A stretch of 64,000 nt of DNA, from positions 1 through 64,000 of the forward strand of contig JAFXDI010000048.1 of the NCBI GenBank assembly GCA_017521245.1, read 5' to 3'. Shown here in pieces: positions 38,390 to 49,058 of this stretch; the first letter of the stretch is position 1, and the number at the start of each line of letters is the position of its first letter. The DNA comes from Bacteroidales bacterium. Its GTDB lineage: Bacteria; Bacteroidota; Bacteroidia; Bacteroidales; G3-4614. The notes below the pieces were generated by a model. It saw only the letters and a list, made by a program, of their open reading frames with translations. It had not been told where the DNA came from and ran no database searches. Made by a program: the position numbers and the translations under genes.

Positions 38390-41300
38390 TTAGAAATTTA
38401 CATTTAAACTGAATATAACACTCTTTGGTAGTGGTGTTGCGTATGGGTTACCCATTGTTTCGGGATCTAAATAGTTGGTGTAATCTCCTGCTATTACAAA
38501 TAGGTTACGTCCCTCTAATGATACTGATGCTGAACGTACTCCCAATTTTGTTAACCAGTCACCTTCAAATCTGTATCCTAAACGGATACTTTGACAACGC
38601 ATATAGTTGCACTTCTTAACCCAAGTGTCTAACATAGAGAATGAACCGTAGTTTTCATAGAAGTTAATCTCTGAGTTATGTACTCCATCGGCAACCATAA
38701 GTGTTGGTAAATATGTATCGGTATTTGTTGGTGTCCAACGATTCAATATGTCTTCATTTGTATTTAAACCTCTATCAAAATATAGTGGGCTATATGATGG
38801 TTGAACTCTCACTTTTCCTCCAAAGTTGAAAGTAAAGTTTACATTCAAGGTCCAGTTTTTATACTCAAAGTTGTTTATAAATCCTCCTGAGATAAGGGGA
38901 TCAGCAGATCCCATATATGTGTAAAGTTCTCTTTGCTCTGCTGCAGTTAATTGACTCGCTCCGTTTTTATCTAATTTAAAGAACTCTTGGGCAGATACTG
39001 CGCGTCCGTCTTTTGTTTTGTATAGTGGATATCCTTGTTCATCCAACCCCGCTGTTTCGTATGCAAAGATTGCTCCTACCGGGTATCCTTCGCGTGATGG
39101 ATATGTTGAGTTCTCGGCAACTGTCTCCTGTAATACAGTGTTTACGTTGTAACCAATGTTGATATTGGTTGTCCAACTGAAGTTTGGTGTATATACGTTA
39201 CGTGTTGCTAATCCGACCTCAAATCCTTGATTCTTCATACTTGCCCAGTTAATGGTTGTTGAAGAGAATCCTGTTTCCAATGGTAACATTCTCATGCCGA
39301 TAAGGTCGGTACTTTTACGGTAGTAATAATCTACTGTAAGAGCTATTGCTCGGTCTAATACTGCTATATCAAATCCAGCATTAATGTTTTGTGTCTTTTC
39401 CCAACGCAAATCGGGGTTAGGTGCTGTTTCACTCTCAATAACATCCTCTATGTAGTCGGGTAAAATTTGTATCTTATCAAATTTTCCTACTAAATAAGGA
39501 GATGTGTTTTTATCAATATTTCCTTGTAGTCCGTAAGACAATCGGAGACTTAAGTCGTTAATCTGTTTTACTCCTTTTAACCAATACTCCTCTTTCATAC
39601 GCCACAATCCACTGACTGAGTATAGTGGCAAGAATCGATACTCTTTTGCTACTCCAAATACGTCTGAACCATCAAAACGGATACTTCCGCCAAGTGTAAA
39701 TCGGTCTTTAAATGTATATGATGTTGTTGCAAAGAATGATGCGTATGCATTCTCTGTAAATGTTTCTGATGATAATGGATTTGATTCTGCCAAATCTTGT
39801 GTTGGGAAGATAACCGGCTGAATTGTTAGGGTTCTTGGATCGTATCCGTATGCAAGTGTATAGAAAGTCTCTGCATCTACTTTACGCAACTCTGCTCCTA
39901 ACATTACCTCAAAATCGTGATACTTACGATATGTTTGTTTATATTCTGCCAAAGTTTTCCATGTCCACTGCGTTGTGTGTCCTTGGTTTACTTTGTGCAT
40001 TCCTCCTTCAGGTAAGAATGTTACTCCATTGTATCGTTTGTCGTACTTCTCATATCGCATTGCATAACTATTTTCAGCAGCATAGCGCTCAAGTTTGTAA
40101 CCATCGTATTGGAGTCCGAATTGTGTTGATATTTTAAAATATTCATGAAGACGAAGTTGTCCGTCAAATATAGCCATCAAAGAACGGTCGATACGTTGGT
40201 TTGAGGTATTTGCTCGCTCCTCCATTATATTAAAGTCCAAATCTGTTTCTGCTCTACCTTCTACGTTTTTATCGTAAACATAGTTTCCATCATTATCGTA
40301 TATTAATTGGTATGGATTTGCTATACGAGAATAGTATATAGGATTGGTAAAACTGTTGTAATCTGTTAAATATGTGTCTGTTTTACGTTGGTTGGCATAT
40401 ACTGATGCTCCCAATTTTAAGTATTTGTTTATTCGATAATCGGTTTTCAATGTCATATTGAAACGATTGTTTTCAACTCCTCGTACATTACCTTGCTCAT
40501 CGTACCAACCAACCGATGTGTAGTAGTTTACTTTTTCTGTTCCACCTGAAAGACTTAAATAATACTCTTGGTTTAATACTGTACGGAAAAGTGCATCGTT
40601 CCAATCGGTATTAATTCCGCGTAAATCATTTATTTGTTTTTTAGCCTCAGGTGATAATACATCCCATCCTCCTTGTTGATATGCAGCAGTTTCTCCTAAG
40701 GCATTAAGGATTTCTGCTACACCTCCTTTATTTTCTCGATATGAGTAGTCTGTTCTCAACAAATCTAACTCTAATCCAACTTTTTGATCTGAATTTAAAA
40801 GATTCAAACGATCAAGACTTAATCGTGGATTTACTGTTAATTTGGCAGATAGGTTAATTTGAGGTTTTCCTACTTTTCCTTTTTTGGTAGTAATCACAAT
40901 TACTCCATTTGCTGCTCTTGCTCCGTATATGGCTGTTGCAGCAGCATCTTTCAATACTGTGATATTTTCAATATCTGCGGGGTTAATACCTGCAATTGAT
41001 GTTTGATAGATATTATCAATATCTTTTAACTCTTCCATTGCTGGCACATCTGTTCCCTCCAATGGTATTCCGTCTAACACCCACAATGGATCTTGTGTTC
41101 CATTCATTGACGCAGTACCACGTATTCTAATTTTTACTGGTGCTCCTGGTGCTCCTGATGAAGACATTGTTGAAAGTCCTGCTACTTGTCCTGCAAGTGC
41201 TTGGTCAATGTTTTTTATTGTTCCAACTTTCTCCTCTGAGATTCCTACTGTAGTTACTGATGCAGTTAACTTTCGGCGTTCAATATTTTGATAACCTGTT

Positions 41301-41638
41301 ACTACAACCTCATCCATTACTTTTGAATCGGCTCTTAAAATAACATTATAGTTACTCTTATCACCAACCTTTACATATTGGGTTGCATAACCAACAAAAG
41401 TTACATAGAATCCTTTTACTTTATCAGACACAGATATTGAGAAGTTTCCATCTATATCAGATACCGTTCCTGCCGCTGGATGATTTTTATCAGAAAACTC
41501 CATCCTTATAGCCGCACCTATTAAAGGTTCGTTATTAAAATCGCCATCAAGAACCCGTCCTGTAATAGTTCTTGTTTGTGCCACCATCGCTAATGTTGAT
41601 AATATAAACAACATTAATGTGCATAAAATCCTATTCAT
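38390..41638 (-). CDS. RagA/SusC-family TonB-dependent outer-membrane transporter
   Basis: A 1082-residue TonB-linked receptor. A signal peptide (MNRILCTLMLFILSTLAMVAQ) is followed by a carboxypeptidase-regulatory-like domain (about 23-105), a TonB-box region with DEVVVTGYQNIERRK, the plug (IRIRGTASMNGTQDPLWVLDG, LKDAAATAIYGARAANGVIVI) and the 22-strand barrel ending in an aromatic residue (FSLNVNF). It imports a ligand held by the SusD lid, powered by TonB. It lies between the metalloprotease and susD with gaps of 24 and 22 bp. The ligand is not shown by sequence; the protease neighbour suggests peptides. Confidence 0.96.
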   Translation of the reverse strand: MNRILCTLMLFILSTLAMVAQTRTITGRVLDGDFNNEPLIGAAIRMEFSDKNHPAAGTVSDIDGNFSISVSDKVKGFYVTFVGYATQYVKVGDKSNYNVILRADSKVMDEVVVTGYQNIERRKLTASVTTVGISEEKVGTIKNIDQALAGQVAGLSTMSSSGAPGAPVKIRIRGTASMNGTQDPLWVLDGIPLEGTDVPAMEELKDIDNIYQTSIAGINPADIENITVLKDAAATAIYGARAANGVIVITTKKGKVGKPQINLSAKLTVNPRLSLDRLNLLNSDQKVGLELDLLRTDYSYRENKGGVAEILNALGETAAYQQGGWDVLSPEAKKQINDLRGINTDWNDALFRTVLNQEYYLSLSGGTEKVNYYTSVGWYDEQGNVRGVENNRFNMTLKTDYRINKYLKLGASVYANQRKTDTYLTDYNSFTNPIYYSRIANPYQLIYDNDGNYVYDKNVEGRAETDLDFNIMEERANTSNQRIDRSLMAIFDGQLRLHEYFKISTQFGLQYDGYKLERYAAENSYAMRYEKYDKRYNGVTFLPEGGMHKVNQGHTTQWTWKTLAEYKQTYRKYHDFEVMLGAELRKVDAETFYTLAYGYDPRTLTIQPVIFPTQDLAESNPLSSETFTENAYASFFATTSYTFKDRFTLGGSIRFDGSDVFGVAKEYRFLPLYSVSGLWRMKEEYWLKGVKQINDLSLRLSYGLQGNIDKNTSPYLVGKFDKIQILPDYIEDVIESETAPNPDLRWEKTQNINAGFDIAVLDRAIALTVDYYYRKSTDLIGMRMLPLETGFSSTTINWASMKNQGFEVGLATRNVYTPNFSWTTNINIGYNVNTVLQETVAENSTYPSREGYPVGAIFAYETAGLDEQGYPLYKTKDGRAVSAQEFFKLDKNGASQLTAAEQRELYTYMGSADPLISGGFINNFEYKNWTLNVNFTFNFGGKVRVQPSYSPLYFDRGLNTNEDILNRWTPTNTDTYLPTLMVADGVHNSEINFYENYGSFSMLDTWVKKCNYMRCQSIRLGYRFEGDWLTKLGVRSASVSLEGRNLFVIAGDYTNYLDPETMGNPYATPLPKSVIFSLNVNF

Positions 41639-41662
41639 ATATAATATATAGTTATAAATCTG

Positions 41663-44266
41663 CTATTTTTCTAATCCAAGTGCTGCTTGGATACGCATTA
41701 TCATATCTTGATAATGCAATTTTACTGCTTTGTCTGCTGTATTTGATTTACTTTTTATTAGTTTCAATATATCCATTAATTCTCCTCGCTTGATACTTAA
41801 TGCATCACTTTCGCGATCTAATTGTGCTGTACTTGTAAGTATTAATCGGGGTGATGATGATAATCCTATCTCCTCCATTGATGCTTGGCTACATATCATT
41901 GAGTGACAATTATTATCTATTATAGGATGACTTGAATATAATTCTTTACTTGATTTATTTATTTTTATTCCTTGACTTTCTGACGCCGCAGTAATAAGTG
42001 CATCCACAAAACTTTTTTGTATTGCACGCTCCATAATATCAGGATTTTGTCCTTTTATTGTTTTTGCAAATATGTGTTTGTGTAACATATCAAACATTTC
42101 ATACGCAGAGAACGCTTTTTTGCCATTTTTGTATTCATTCTCCAACATACGATATATACGCTCATTATTTAGCAAATCCCAGAACATATAATTGTATTGA
42201 TTACGATATGATACGTGTGGGTGTTGTTCCATTGTTCCCAATGGGGTATCGCGTAATATATATGTATAGTTTAATACATCGGCATCGTATAACCATGCCG
42301 GATATGTAAAGACTTCGTCAATTAAGAATTGTAAAGCATCTTTTTGAAGTTCTTTTTCAACGTAGGTATAGGTTGGTTGCCCGTCTCCTACTATTGTATT
42401 CTCTAAATACATTCCTCCAATATTAGCCAACACGTGGTATTGATACAGACTCCATTGGAATATTATTCCTGAATAGAATCGTGCAGCATCATCGTAAGTT
42501 TGAGCAGACGATCCGTTTTTAGTCCACTCTACTATATTAGGCATTATCTGTTTTAGATTCTTGATTGCTAATCGTGCAGCTTCCATGGCATTATCTCCTA
42601 AATCTTCGCTCATTGCTCGAGGATCAATTGCTGTACGTGCAGCTTGAGCCTCACTGTAACGATATAATGGAGAATTATGTTCTTTAAGAAACTCTTCTAA
42701 TTTTACTTTTGCCTCTTCTTCTGTGGGATACCAACGATAACCCCACTCTATTGCCATTAAATCGTAGGCTCCAATATGTGGAGATAATATCTTTATGTCA
42801 TCCTCTGGTTGTGCTATGTAGTTAAAACGAGCATAATCCATTATTGATGATGATGTTCCTCCTATTCTATCGGTGAAAGTTCTTGATCGTAACGAATCAA
42901 CAGAATAGGCTGCTGATGCTCTCATATTGTGGCGTAATCCCAAAGAGTGTCCTACTTCGTGACATGCTACAAAACGTGCTGCATCACCCATAATTTCATC
43001 GGGTAATACAAATGCTTGTGCAGCAGGATTTACAGCAGATGTTTGAACCATTATCCACTCCTTTAATAGTGATTGTACATTATGCCACCATATTATATCT
43101 GCCTCCAATATCTCTCCTGAACGAGGATCGATTGTTGAGGGACCCATTGCATTTGCCTTAGTTGATGCAGCATGAGTGAACACCGAATATTTCATATCAT
43201 CACCCTCAGCAGCAATGCTATCAGTATAATCTTTTACTCTTATTGCATTTTTAAATCCTGCTTTCTCAAATGCTTCATTCCACTCCAATATACCTTCTTT
43301 TATATAAGGTTGTAGTTTTGTGGGCATAGATGGGTCAATATAGAATACTATTGGTTTAACAGGCTCTACCAACTCACCTCTTGCATAAGCCTCTTTATCT
43401 GATGGCTCTAATCTCCAGCGAGTTATATATCTTTTACGCTCTACTGATTGTTGCTCATCGCTATATTTTAATGCTCCTGTTGAGAAATATCCTACCCTAT
43501 TTATCTCTTCTCGTGCCATCATTGGGACTTCAGGTAATAGGGTTAATGTTGAACTTACTACTGTTGTTATATTAACTTTTGTATTCCCTTCAGATACTTT
43601 TGTTGTTAATTCTGAAGTTGTTGTAAGACTATTTTCAAACGATTTTACACTTATTATTCGAGATAATTTTGCTGCAACTGGTGTTCCTAAATTGATTTTT
43701 CCGTAAACGTCATTGATGCAGTTGTCTGTTCCGTTGAACAAGTCATTTATTTTTATTACTACCGATTGACTATCAGGAGAGACTGTCTCTACTTTTATTC
43801 GTGCCAATATAGGATCAATGTAGTTATCTTTTACCGATTGACTGATTGCATCATTTTCTGAAAATTCGGGTGATTTTCGAGTTTGTCGGATTGTAACATT
43901 TTTAAGATTATCCTCGCTATCAAAACTTATTATCTGATTTTGATATACAATTCCTTTATTTATTCCTGCAACATTTAACTCTTGCTGTACTTGTTGCATT
44001 CTATTAACCACCAAGAATTGACGACTAAATAGTTTTTTTGGTATTTCTATATAGAAAGTATCGCCTTTTGCAATAACATTTACAACTCCCGACATATCTA
44101 AAGAGTCTCTTCCTGTCATTTTTTTATACTCAGACTCTTTGACAACCTCCTCTGTTTTTGCTTTTTTGCGGTTTATTTTCTTTGCCGTTCCTACGGCAAA
44201 TGCAGCCTCATTTGTGAATAAATATGCAAAAGCAAATATTACAACAAAAACTAATAACTTTCTCAT
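41663..44266 (-). CDS. Zinc-dependent metalloprotease (DUF5117/DUF5118 type)
   Basis: An 867-residue exported protein with a hydrophobic signal segment (MRKLLVFVVIFAFAYLFT). The catalytic motif HEVGHSLGLRH (HExxHxxxxxH) starts at His436, as in metzincins. DUF5118 and DUF5117 blocks precede it (GDTFYIEIPKKLFSRQFLVVNR around 70-90) and a DUF4953-like region follows (SIMDYARFNYIAQ, DLMAIEWGYRWYPTEEEA). Bacteroidota proteins of this type are secreted proteases with unknown cleavage preference. It is the first gene of the operon with SusC, SusD and the T9SS type A protein. Confidence 0.88.
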   Translation of the reverse strand: MRKLLVFVVIFAFAYLFTNEAAFAVGTAKKINRKKAKTEEVVKESEYKKMTGRDSLDMSGVVNVIAKGDTFYIEIPKKLFSRQFLVVNRMQQVQQELNVAGINKGIVYQNQIISFDSEDNLKNVTIRQTRKSPEFSENDAISQSVKDNYIDPILARIKVETVSPDSQSVVIKINDLFNGTDNCINDVYGKINLGTPVAAKLSRIISVKSFENSLTTTSELTTKVSEGNTKVNITTVVSSTLTLLPEVPMMAREEINRVGYFSTGALKYSDEQQSVERKRYITRWRLEPSDKEAYARGELVEPVKPIVFYIDPSMPTKLQPYIKEGILEWNEAFEKAGFKNAIRVKDYTDSIAAEGDDMKYSVFTHAASTKANAMGPSTIDPRSGEILEADIIWWHNVQSLLKEWIMVQTSAVNPAAQAFVLPDEIMGDAARFVACHEVGHSLGLRHNMRASAAYSVDSLRSRTFTDRIGGTSSSIMDYARFNYIAQPEDDIKILSPHIGAYDLMAIEWGYRWYPTEEEAKVKLEEFLKEHNSPLYRYSEAQAARTAIDPRAMSEDLGDNAMEAARLAIKNLKQIMPNIVEWTKNGSSAQTYDDAARFYSGIIFQWSLYQYHVLANIGGMYLENTIVGDGQPTYTYVEKELQKDALQFLIDEVFTYPAWLYDADVLNYTYILRDTPLGTMEQHPHVSYRNQYNYMFWDLLNNERIYRMLENEYKNGKKAFSAYEMFDMLHKHIFAKTIKGQNPDIMERAIQKSFVDALITAASESQGIKINKSSKELYSSHPIIDNNCHSMICSQASMEEIGLSSSPRLILTSTAQLDRESDALSIKRGELMDILKLIKSKSNTADKAVKLHYQDMIMRIQAALGLEK

Positions 44267-44372
44267 TTTCTTTAATTTAAATTACAAACTCCACTATTTA
44301 TCATCTCCTTTTTATACAAAAAGCATACTTAAATTTCTGGAAATTACGATAAAATCCATATATGTTTAAGGT

Positions 44373-44380
44373 ACAAAAAT
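44373..44380 (-). promoter_or_regulatory. -7 box of the metalloprotease-SusCD operon
   Basis: TATTTTTG on the minus strand fits TAnnTTTG, 106 bp before the metalloprotease ATG. That predicts a leader of about 100 nt. No anti-sigma or hybrid two-component regulator gene lies nearby, so the inducer is unknown. Confidence 0.4.
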
Positions 44381-44444
44381 ACATTAATAAAATTAAATGT
44401 AAAAATTTTTTGCGATACAATTATCATATAATAAGTATAATTAA

Positions 44445-44452
44445 TATCTTTG
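44445..44452 (+). promoter_or_regulatory. -7 box of nadE
   Basis: TATCTTTG, exact consensus, 113 bp before the ATG; a second candidate TATTTTTG lies at 44508-44515. Outside these boxes the divergent region 44267-44565 is AT-rich, with nothing else I can support. Confidence 0.45.
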
Positions 44453-44565
44453 TGTAAGCATTTAAAGCATTATCGTGTACATAATTAATATTTATACATC
44501 ATTAATATATTTTTGTACAATTATGCCTTTTTATGCACTATTGTTGTATATATTAATATTGTTAT

Positions 44566-46431
44566 ATGGAGTGTGTATTTAACAAAGTTGCTGCCGCAAC
44601 CCCTCTTTTAAAGGTTGCAGACACAAATTATAATGCTGAAAAAATTATTGAGATTATAAATGATGCTACAAAAAAGGGTGCTGAAATTATTGTTTTCCCC
44701 GAACTTTGTATAACATCTGCCTCTTGCGGAGATATGTTTTGGAATGTTTCTTTACTTATATCTGCAAAAAATGCCCTCACAAGAATTATTGAAGAGACAA
44801 AAAATTTAAACTCAACTAATATTGTTGGCTTGCCTATTGCTGCTAATGGAAAAATTTATAATTGTGCAGTGGCTTTTAAGAAGGGACAAATTATCAATGT
44901 TACTTCTAAAAAGTTCTTATCTCATAACGAAAGCAGATGGTTCTCATACACTGATAATCCAACAGAGATTTTTAGAGAGCTTAGCAACATAAATATCCCA
45001 AATTCCAATAACAATAATATATCTATTGCTATTGGTAAGGATTTAGCTGAATATTCTGCTAACTACACAAATGAGATAGTTGTTGTTACGTTTGTTTTTC
45101 CTGAGATCATAGGATATTATAACAGTATTCAAAATACGCTAAAATCAATATCAAAGAAAAAAAACAATGTTATAATATTTGCATCGGCAGGAATGGGTGA
45201 ATCTTCGACCGACTATGCATACGCTGGAGCAACTCTTATTGTTGAAAATGGTAAGATATTGGCAGAGGGAGAAAGATTTAGTTATAAGAACTCATTCATT
45301 ATTTGTGATATTGATTTAAATCAATTAAAACGAGAGAGGAACAATAACGAAAATTCTACTAAATCATCAAATATTGAAACTAAAAATAATATTGAGTTCT
45401 CATCCGTGGATAATTATAAGAATATATCAGGTGGTAAAATAAGACAAAACCCTTTTATTCCGGATGATAAAGATGCTCTATCAAAAAGGTGCGAAGAGAT
45501 ATTCAACATTCAAACTCATGCTTTAATTAAAAGATTTGAACACACTTATTGCAATAAAGCCGTTATAGGAATTTCTGGTGGATTAGATTCTACCCTTGCT
45601 CTCCTTGTAGTTGTTAATGCTTTTGACAAAATGGGCATTGACAGAGCAAATATTACCGCTATAACAATGCCCGGATTTGGTACGACAAACCGAACATATA
45701 ATAATGCGGTGAATATGATTAAAGAGTTGGGGGCAACATTTAAAGAGATCTCTATTAAGGATGCTTGTCTGCAACACTTTAAGGATATTGAACACGATAT
45801 TAATATTCACAATGTTACTTACGAAAACTCTCAGGCTCGTGAACGTACTCAAATTTTAATGGACTATGCCAATAAAACTGGAGCTTTACATATGGGTACT
45901 GGTGATATGTCGGAACTTGCATTAGGATGGGCCACATATAATGGAGACCATATATCAATGTATAACGTAAACTGCTCAATTCCTAAAACTCTTGCTAAAT
46001 ATATGGTTGCTTGGGTTGCTCAAAATAACAAGGGTGCCATAAGAGATATTTTAATGGATGTGGTTAATACTCCTATATCTCCGGAACTTACTCCTGCCGA
46101 TGAAAATGGAAATATTAAACAGAAAACGGAAGATATTGTTGGACCTTATGAACTGCATGATTTCTTTATATATTATTTACTTCGTTATAAGTTTTCTGTT
46201 AAACAAATATTCTCTCTTGCAAAAACTGCATTTGAAGGTAAATATGAAAGCGACTATATAAAGCATTGGTTAAGGATATTTATCAGAAGATTCTTTACTC
46301 AACAATTTAAACGATCTTGTTTGAATGATGGTCCAGCAGTAGGTATTATTTCTCTTTCTCCACGTGGAGGATTAAATATGCCAAGCGATATGTCTCCTAA
46401 TATATGGTTAGAAGAATGTGACAAATTGTAA
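44566..46431 (+). CDS. nadE: NAD synthetase (glutamine-type architecture, glutaminase domain probably inactive)
   Basis: A 621-residue protein with an N-terminal nitrilase-like glutaminase domain (about 1-265) and a C-terminal NAD synthetase domain (about 300-600). The synthetase domain has the ATP loop SGGLDST at 337-343, ENSQARERTQILMDYAN and GTGDMSELALGWATY, and appears intact. In the glutaminase domain the Glu (VFPELCIT) and Lys (SKKFL) are kept. The usual cysteine motif ICEDLW reads IGKDLA, with glycine at residue 157 (GGT at 45034-45036). The nucleophile is therefore missing, and the enzyme may use free ammonia. It is divergent from the metalloprotease operon. Confidence 0.9.
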   Translation: MECVFNKVAAATPLLKVADTNYNAEKIIEIINDATKKGAEIIVFPELCITSASCGDMFWNVSLLISAKNALTRIIEETKNLNSTNIVGLPIAANGKIYNCAVAFKKGQIINVTSKKFLSHNESRWFSYTDNPTEIFRELSNINIPNSNNNNISIAIGKDLAEYSANYTNEIVVVTFVFPEIIGYYNSIQNTLKSISKKKNNVIIFASAGMGESSTDYAYAGATLIVENGKILAEGERFSYKNSFIICDIDLNQLKRERNNNENSTKSSNIETKNNIEFSSVDNYKNISGGKIRQNPFIPDDKDALSKRCEEIFNIQTHALIKRFEHTYCNKAVIGISGGLDSTLALLVVVNAFDKMGIDRANITAITMPGFGTTNRTYNNAVNMIKELGATFKEISIKDACLQHFKDIEHDINIHNVTYENSQARERTQILMDYANKTGALHMGTGDMSELALGWATYNGDHISMYNVNCSIPKTLAKYMVAWVAQNNKGAIRDILMDVVNTPISPELTPADENGNIKQKTEDIVGPYELHDFFIYYLLRYKFSVKQIFSLAKTAFEGKYESDYIKHWLRIFIRRFFTQQFKRSCLNDGPAVGIISLSPRGGLNMPSDMSPNIWLEECDKL

Positions 46432-46489
46432 ATCGTCAGATACATATTCTAATTCTAAGAAATTATATACATTATTTATATATACAATT

Positions 46490-46519
46490 ATTACCTCGCT
46501 ATTATTTTAGTGGGGTAAT
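46490..46519 (+). terminator. Stem-loop terminator after nadE
   Basis: A 12-bp stem with two wobble pairs (46490-46501 with 46508-46519), 6-base loop, followed by TGTTT. The rest of the 290-bp gap before maeB holds the maeB promoter and AT-rich sequence. Confidence 0.6.
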
Positions 46520-46605
46520 TGTTTAAATATCATACTTTAAAGAACAAAATTTGATTATTTTGTTAAAATTAACTTCAAAATTTATCCTTAAAATAAATAT
46601 TTTAT

Positions 46606-46613
46606 TACTTTTG
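46606..46613 (+). promoter_or_regulatory. -7 box of maeB
   Basis: TACTTTTG, exact TAnnTTTG, giving a leader of about 100 nt before the ATG. The 14-base sequence AACTTCAAAATTTA occurs twice here (46571-46584 and 46615-46628), flanking the box. Confidence 0.5.
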
Positions 46614-46721
46614 CAACTTCAAAATTTAAAATTTAAATATCGCTATTTTAATTAATATATATAAGTAACGATATTATTACAAGTAACAAAATATAACTAA
46701 TAAAGTAAAATTAATTAGATT

Positions 46722-49004
46722 ATGTCAAAAATTACAAAAGAGGCTGCTCTTGAATATCACCGCAGTGGCAAGCCCGGAAAGATTGAAGTTATTCCAACAA
46801 AACCTTATAGTACTCAAACCGATTTGTCTCTTGCATACTCTCCGGGCGTTGCAGAGCCTTGCTTAGAAATTGAAAAGAATCCACAAGACGCATACGAATA
46901 TACCGCTAAAGGAAATCTTGTTGCTGTAATCTCTAATGGCACCGCTGTTTTAGGATTGGGAGATATAGGTGCTCTTGCAGGAAAACCTGTTATGGAGGGT
47001 AAAGGTTTATTATTCAAAATCTTTGCTGATGTTGATGTGTTCGATATTGAGGTAGACGAAAAAGATCCTGAAAAATTCATTCAAGCAGTTAAAGCAATTG
47101 CCCCAACTTTTGGAGGTATAAACTTAGAGGATATTAAGGCTCCTGAATGTTTTATTATTGAAGACAGACTTAAAGCAGAGTTAAACATTCCTGTTATGCA
47201 CGATGACCAACATGGTACTGCAATTATCTCAGGTGCCGGTTTGATTAATGCTTTGGAACTTCAAGGTAAAAAAATTGAGGATGTTCGCTTAGTTGTAAAT
47301 GGTGCCGGTGCTTCGGCAACCTCTTGTACAAGATTGTATATGAGTTTGGGTATCAGACGCGAGAACATTGTAATGGTTGATAGTAAAGGTGTTATCAACA
47401 ATAAGCGTCAAAACCTTACTCCTCAAAAGCAAGAGTTTATGACAACTCGCGACATAAACACTTTGGAGGAGGCAATGGTTGGTGCCGATGTATTCTTAGG
47501 TCTTTCAAGAGCAGATGTTCTTACTCAAGATATGATTCGTTCAATGAACAATAAACCTATTGTTTTTGCTTTGGCAAATCCAAATCCTGAGATTGCTTAT
47601 GACAAAGCGAAAGAATCTCGCCCTGACTTGATTTTTGCAACAGGACGCTCGGACTATCCTAACCAAATTAATAACGTATTGGGATTCCCTTATATATTCA
47701 GAGGTGCATTGGATGTTCACGCTTCGGCTATCAACGAAGAGATGAAACTTGCTGCAGTTTATGCTATTGCAGCTCTTGCTAAAGAAAGAGTTCCTGATGT
47801 AGTTAATGCTGCTTACAACATTAATAAAATAAGTTTTGGTCCTGAATATATTATTCCTAAAGCTCTTGACCCACGTCTTCTTACTTGTGTTGCTCCCGCT
47901 GTTGCGAAAGCTGCCATGGATAGCGGTGTTGCGGCTAAACCAATTACCGATTGGGAGGCTTACAAAGATAGTTTGAGAGCAAGAATGGGATACGATAATA
48001 AACTTATACGCCGATTAACAGAGACCGCAAAAGCAAATCCTAAACGCGTTGTATTTGCAGAAGCTAACCACGTTAATATGCTTACTGCTGCTGTTACTGC
48101 ATACAAAGAGGGAATATGTACTCCTATTCTATTGGGTAACGAAGAGATGATTGCAAAAACTGCTGCACAAAACAATCTTGATCTTAGTGATATTGAGATT
48201 GTTAACCTTCGCCACGACAGAGAGGCCGACAGACGTTGCAAGTACGCTGGCATTCTTTCTCAAAAACGTCAACGAGAGGGTGTTACTTTTGCTGAAGCAT
48301 ACGAGAAAATGTTTGACCGCTCATACTTTGGTATGATGATGGTTGAGTGTGGTGATGCAGACGCGTTCATTACTGGTACTTATACGAACTATACAGAAGC
48401 TATAAACATTGCAAAAGATGTTATTGGAATACGCCCTGAGTACAAACATTTTGGAGCAATGCATCTTGTTTCAACAAAAAGAGGTACATTCTACCTTGCA
48501 GACACATTAGTTAATAGAAATCCAGACGACGAGGCTCTTGTTGATATTGCAAGACTTTCGGCACACACACTTAACTTCTTTGCAAAAGACCCAGTTATGG
48601 CAATGATCTCTTACTCTAACTTTGGTGCAGATAAGGATGGCAGCCCTGCTCAAATACATAAAGCAGTTAAGAGATTGCACAACGAATATCCCGAACTTGT
48701 TGTTGACGGAGAGATGCAACTTAACTTTGCGATGGATAAAAAACTTAGAGATGAAACTTTCCCATTCACCAAATTAAATGGAAAAGATGTAAATACTCTA
48801 ATATTCCCTAATTTAAGTGCTGCTAACACAGCATGTAAAATTCTATTGGAGTTTGGTGTTAATGACTCGGTTGGTCCTATTCAAATGGGATTGAACAAAC
48901 CTATACACTTTACTGATATAGAGAGTTCTCCTCGCGATATAGTAAACCTTACAACCGTTGCAGTTATTGATGCAATTGTTGAAGAAAAACTTCACCAAAA
49001 ATAG
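46722..49004 (+). CDS. maeB: NADP-dependent malic enzyme with C-terminal phosphotransacetylase-like domain
   Basis: A 760-residue fusion typical of MaeB. The N-terminal malic domain (about 1-165) has [18 protein letters not shown] and [11 protein letters not shown]. The NAD(P)-binding domain (about 165-400) has [12 protein letters not shown] and [11 protein letters not shown]. The C-terminal ~325 residues are phosphate acetyltransferase-like ([10 protein letters not shown] onward, [20 protein letters not shown]), a regulatory acetyl-CoA-sensing part in known MaeB. It decarboxylates malate to pyruvate with NADP, supplying NADPH and feeding PPDK. Codon use is biased like that of ppdK. Confidence 0.95.
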   Translation: MSKITKEAALEYHRSGKPGKIEVIPTKPYSTQTDLSLAYSPGVAEPCLEIEKNPQDAYEYTAKGNLVAVISNGTAVLGLGDIGALAGKPVMEGKGLLFKIFADVDVFDIEVDEKDPEKFIQAVKAIAPTFGGINLEDIKAPECFIIEDRLKAELNIPVMHDDQHGTAIISGAGLINALELQGKKIEDVRLVVNGAGASATSCTRLYMSLGIRRENIVMVDSKGVINNKRQNLTPQKQEFMTTRDINTLEEAMVGADVFLGLSRADVLTQDMIRSMNNKPIVFALANPNPEIAYDKAKESRPDLIFATGRSDYPNQINNVLGFPYIFRGALDVHASAINEEMKLAAVYAIAALAKERVPDVVNAAYNINKISFGPEYIIPKALDPRLLTCVAPAVAKAAMDSGVAAKPITDWEAYKDSLRARMGYDNKLIRRLTETAKANPKRVVFAEANHVNMLTAAVTAYKEGICTPILLGNEEMIAKTAAQNNLDLSDIEIVNLRHDREADRRCKYAGILSQKRQREGVTFAEAYEKMFDRSYFGMMMVECGDADAFITGTYTNYTEAINIAKDVIGIRPEYKHFGAMHLVSTKRGTFYLADTLVNRNPDDEALVDIARLSAHTLNFFAKDPVMAMISYSNFGADKDGSPAQIHKAVKRLHNEYPELVVDGEMQLNFAMDKKLRDETFPFTKLNGKDVNTLIFPNLSAANTACKILLEFGVNDSVGPIQMGLNKPIHFTDIESSPRDIVNLTTVAVIDAIVEEKLHQK

Positions 49005-49026
49005 GTTTTGATAAGAGATAATTATA

Positions 49027-49056
49027 GTAAAGGGGTGCATTAATGCATCCCTTTAC
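49027..49056. terminator. Bidirectional terminator between maeB and trmN6
   Basis: A 30-bp near-perfect palindrome (one G-T pair) with arms GTAAAGGG / CCCTTTAC, followed by TTTT on the plus strand. The stop codon of the convergent methyltransferase gene is three bases away. Confidence 0.8.
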
Positions 49057-49058
49057 TT

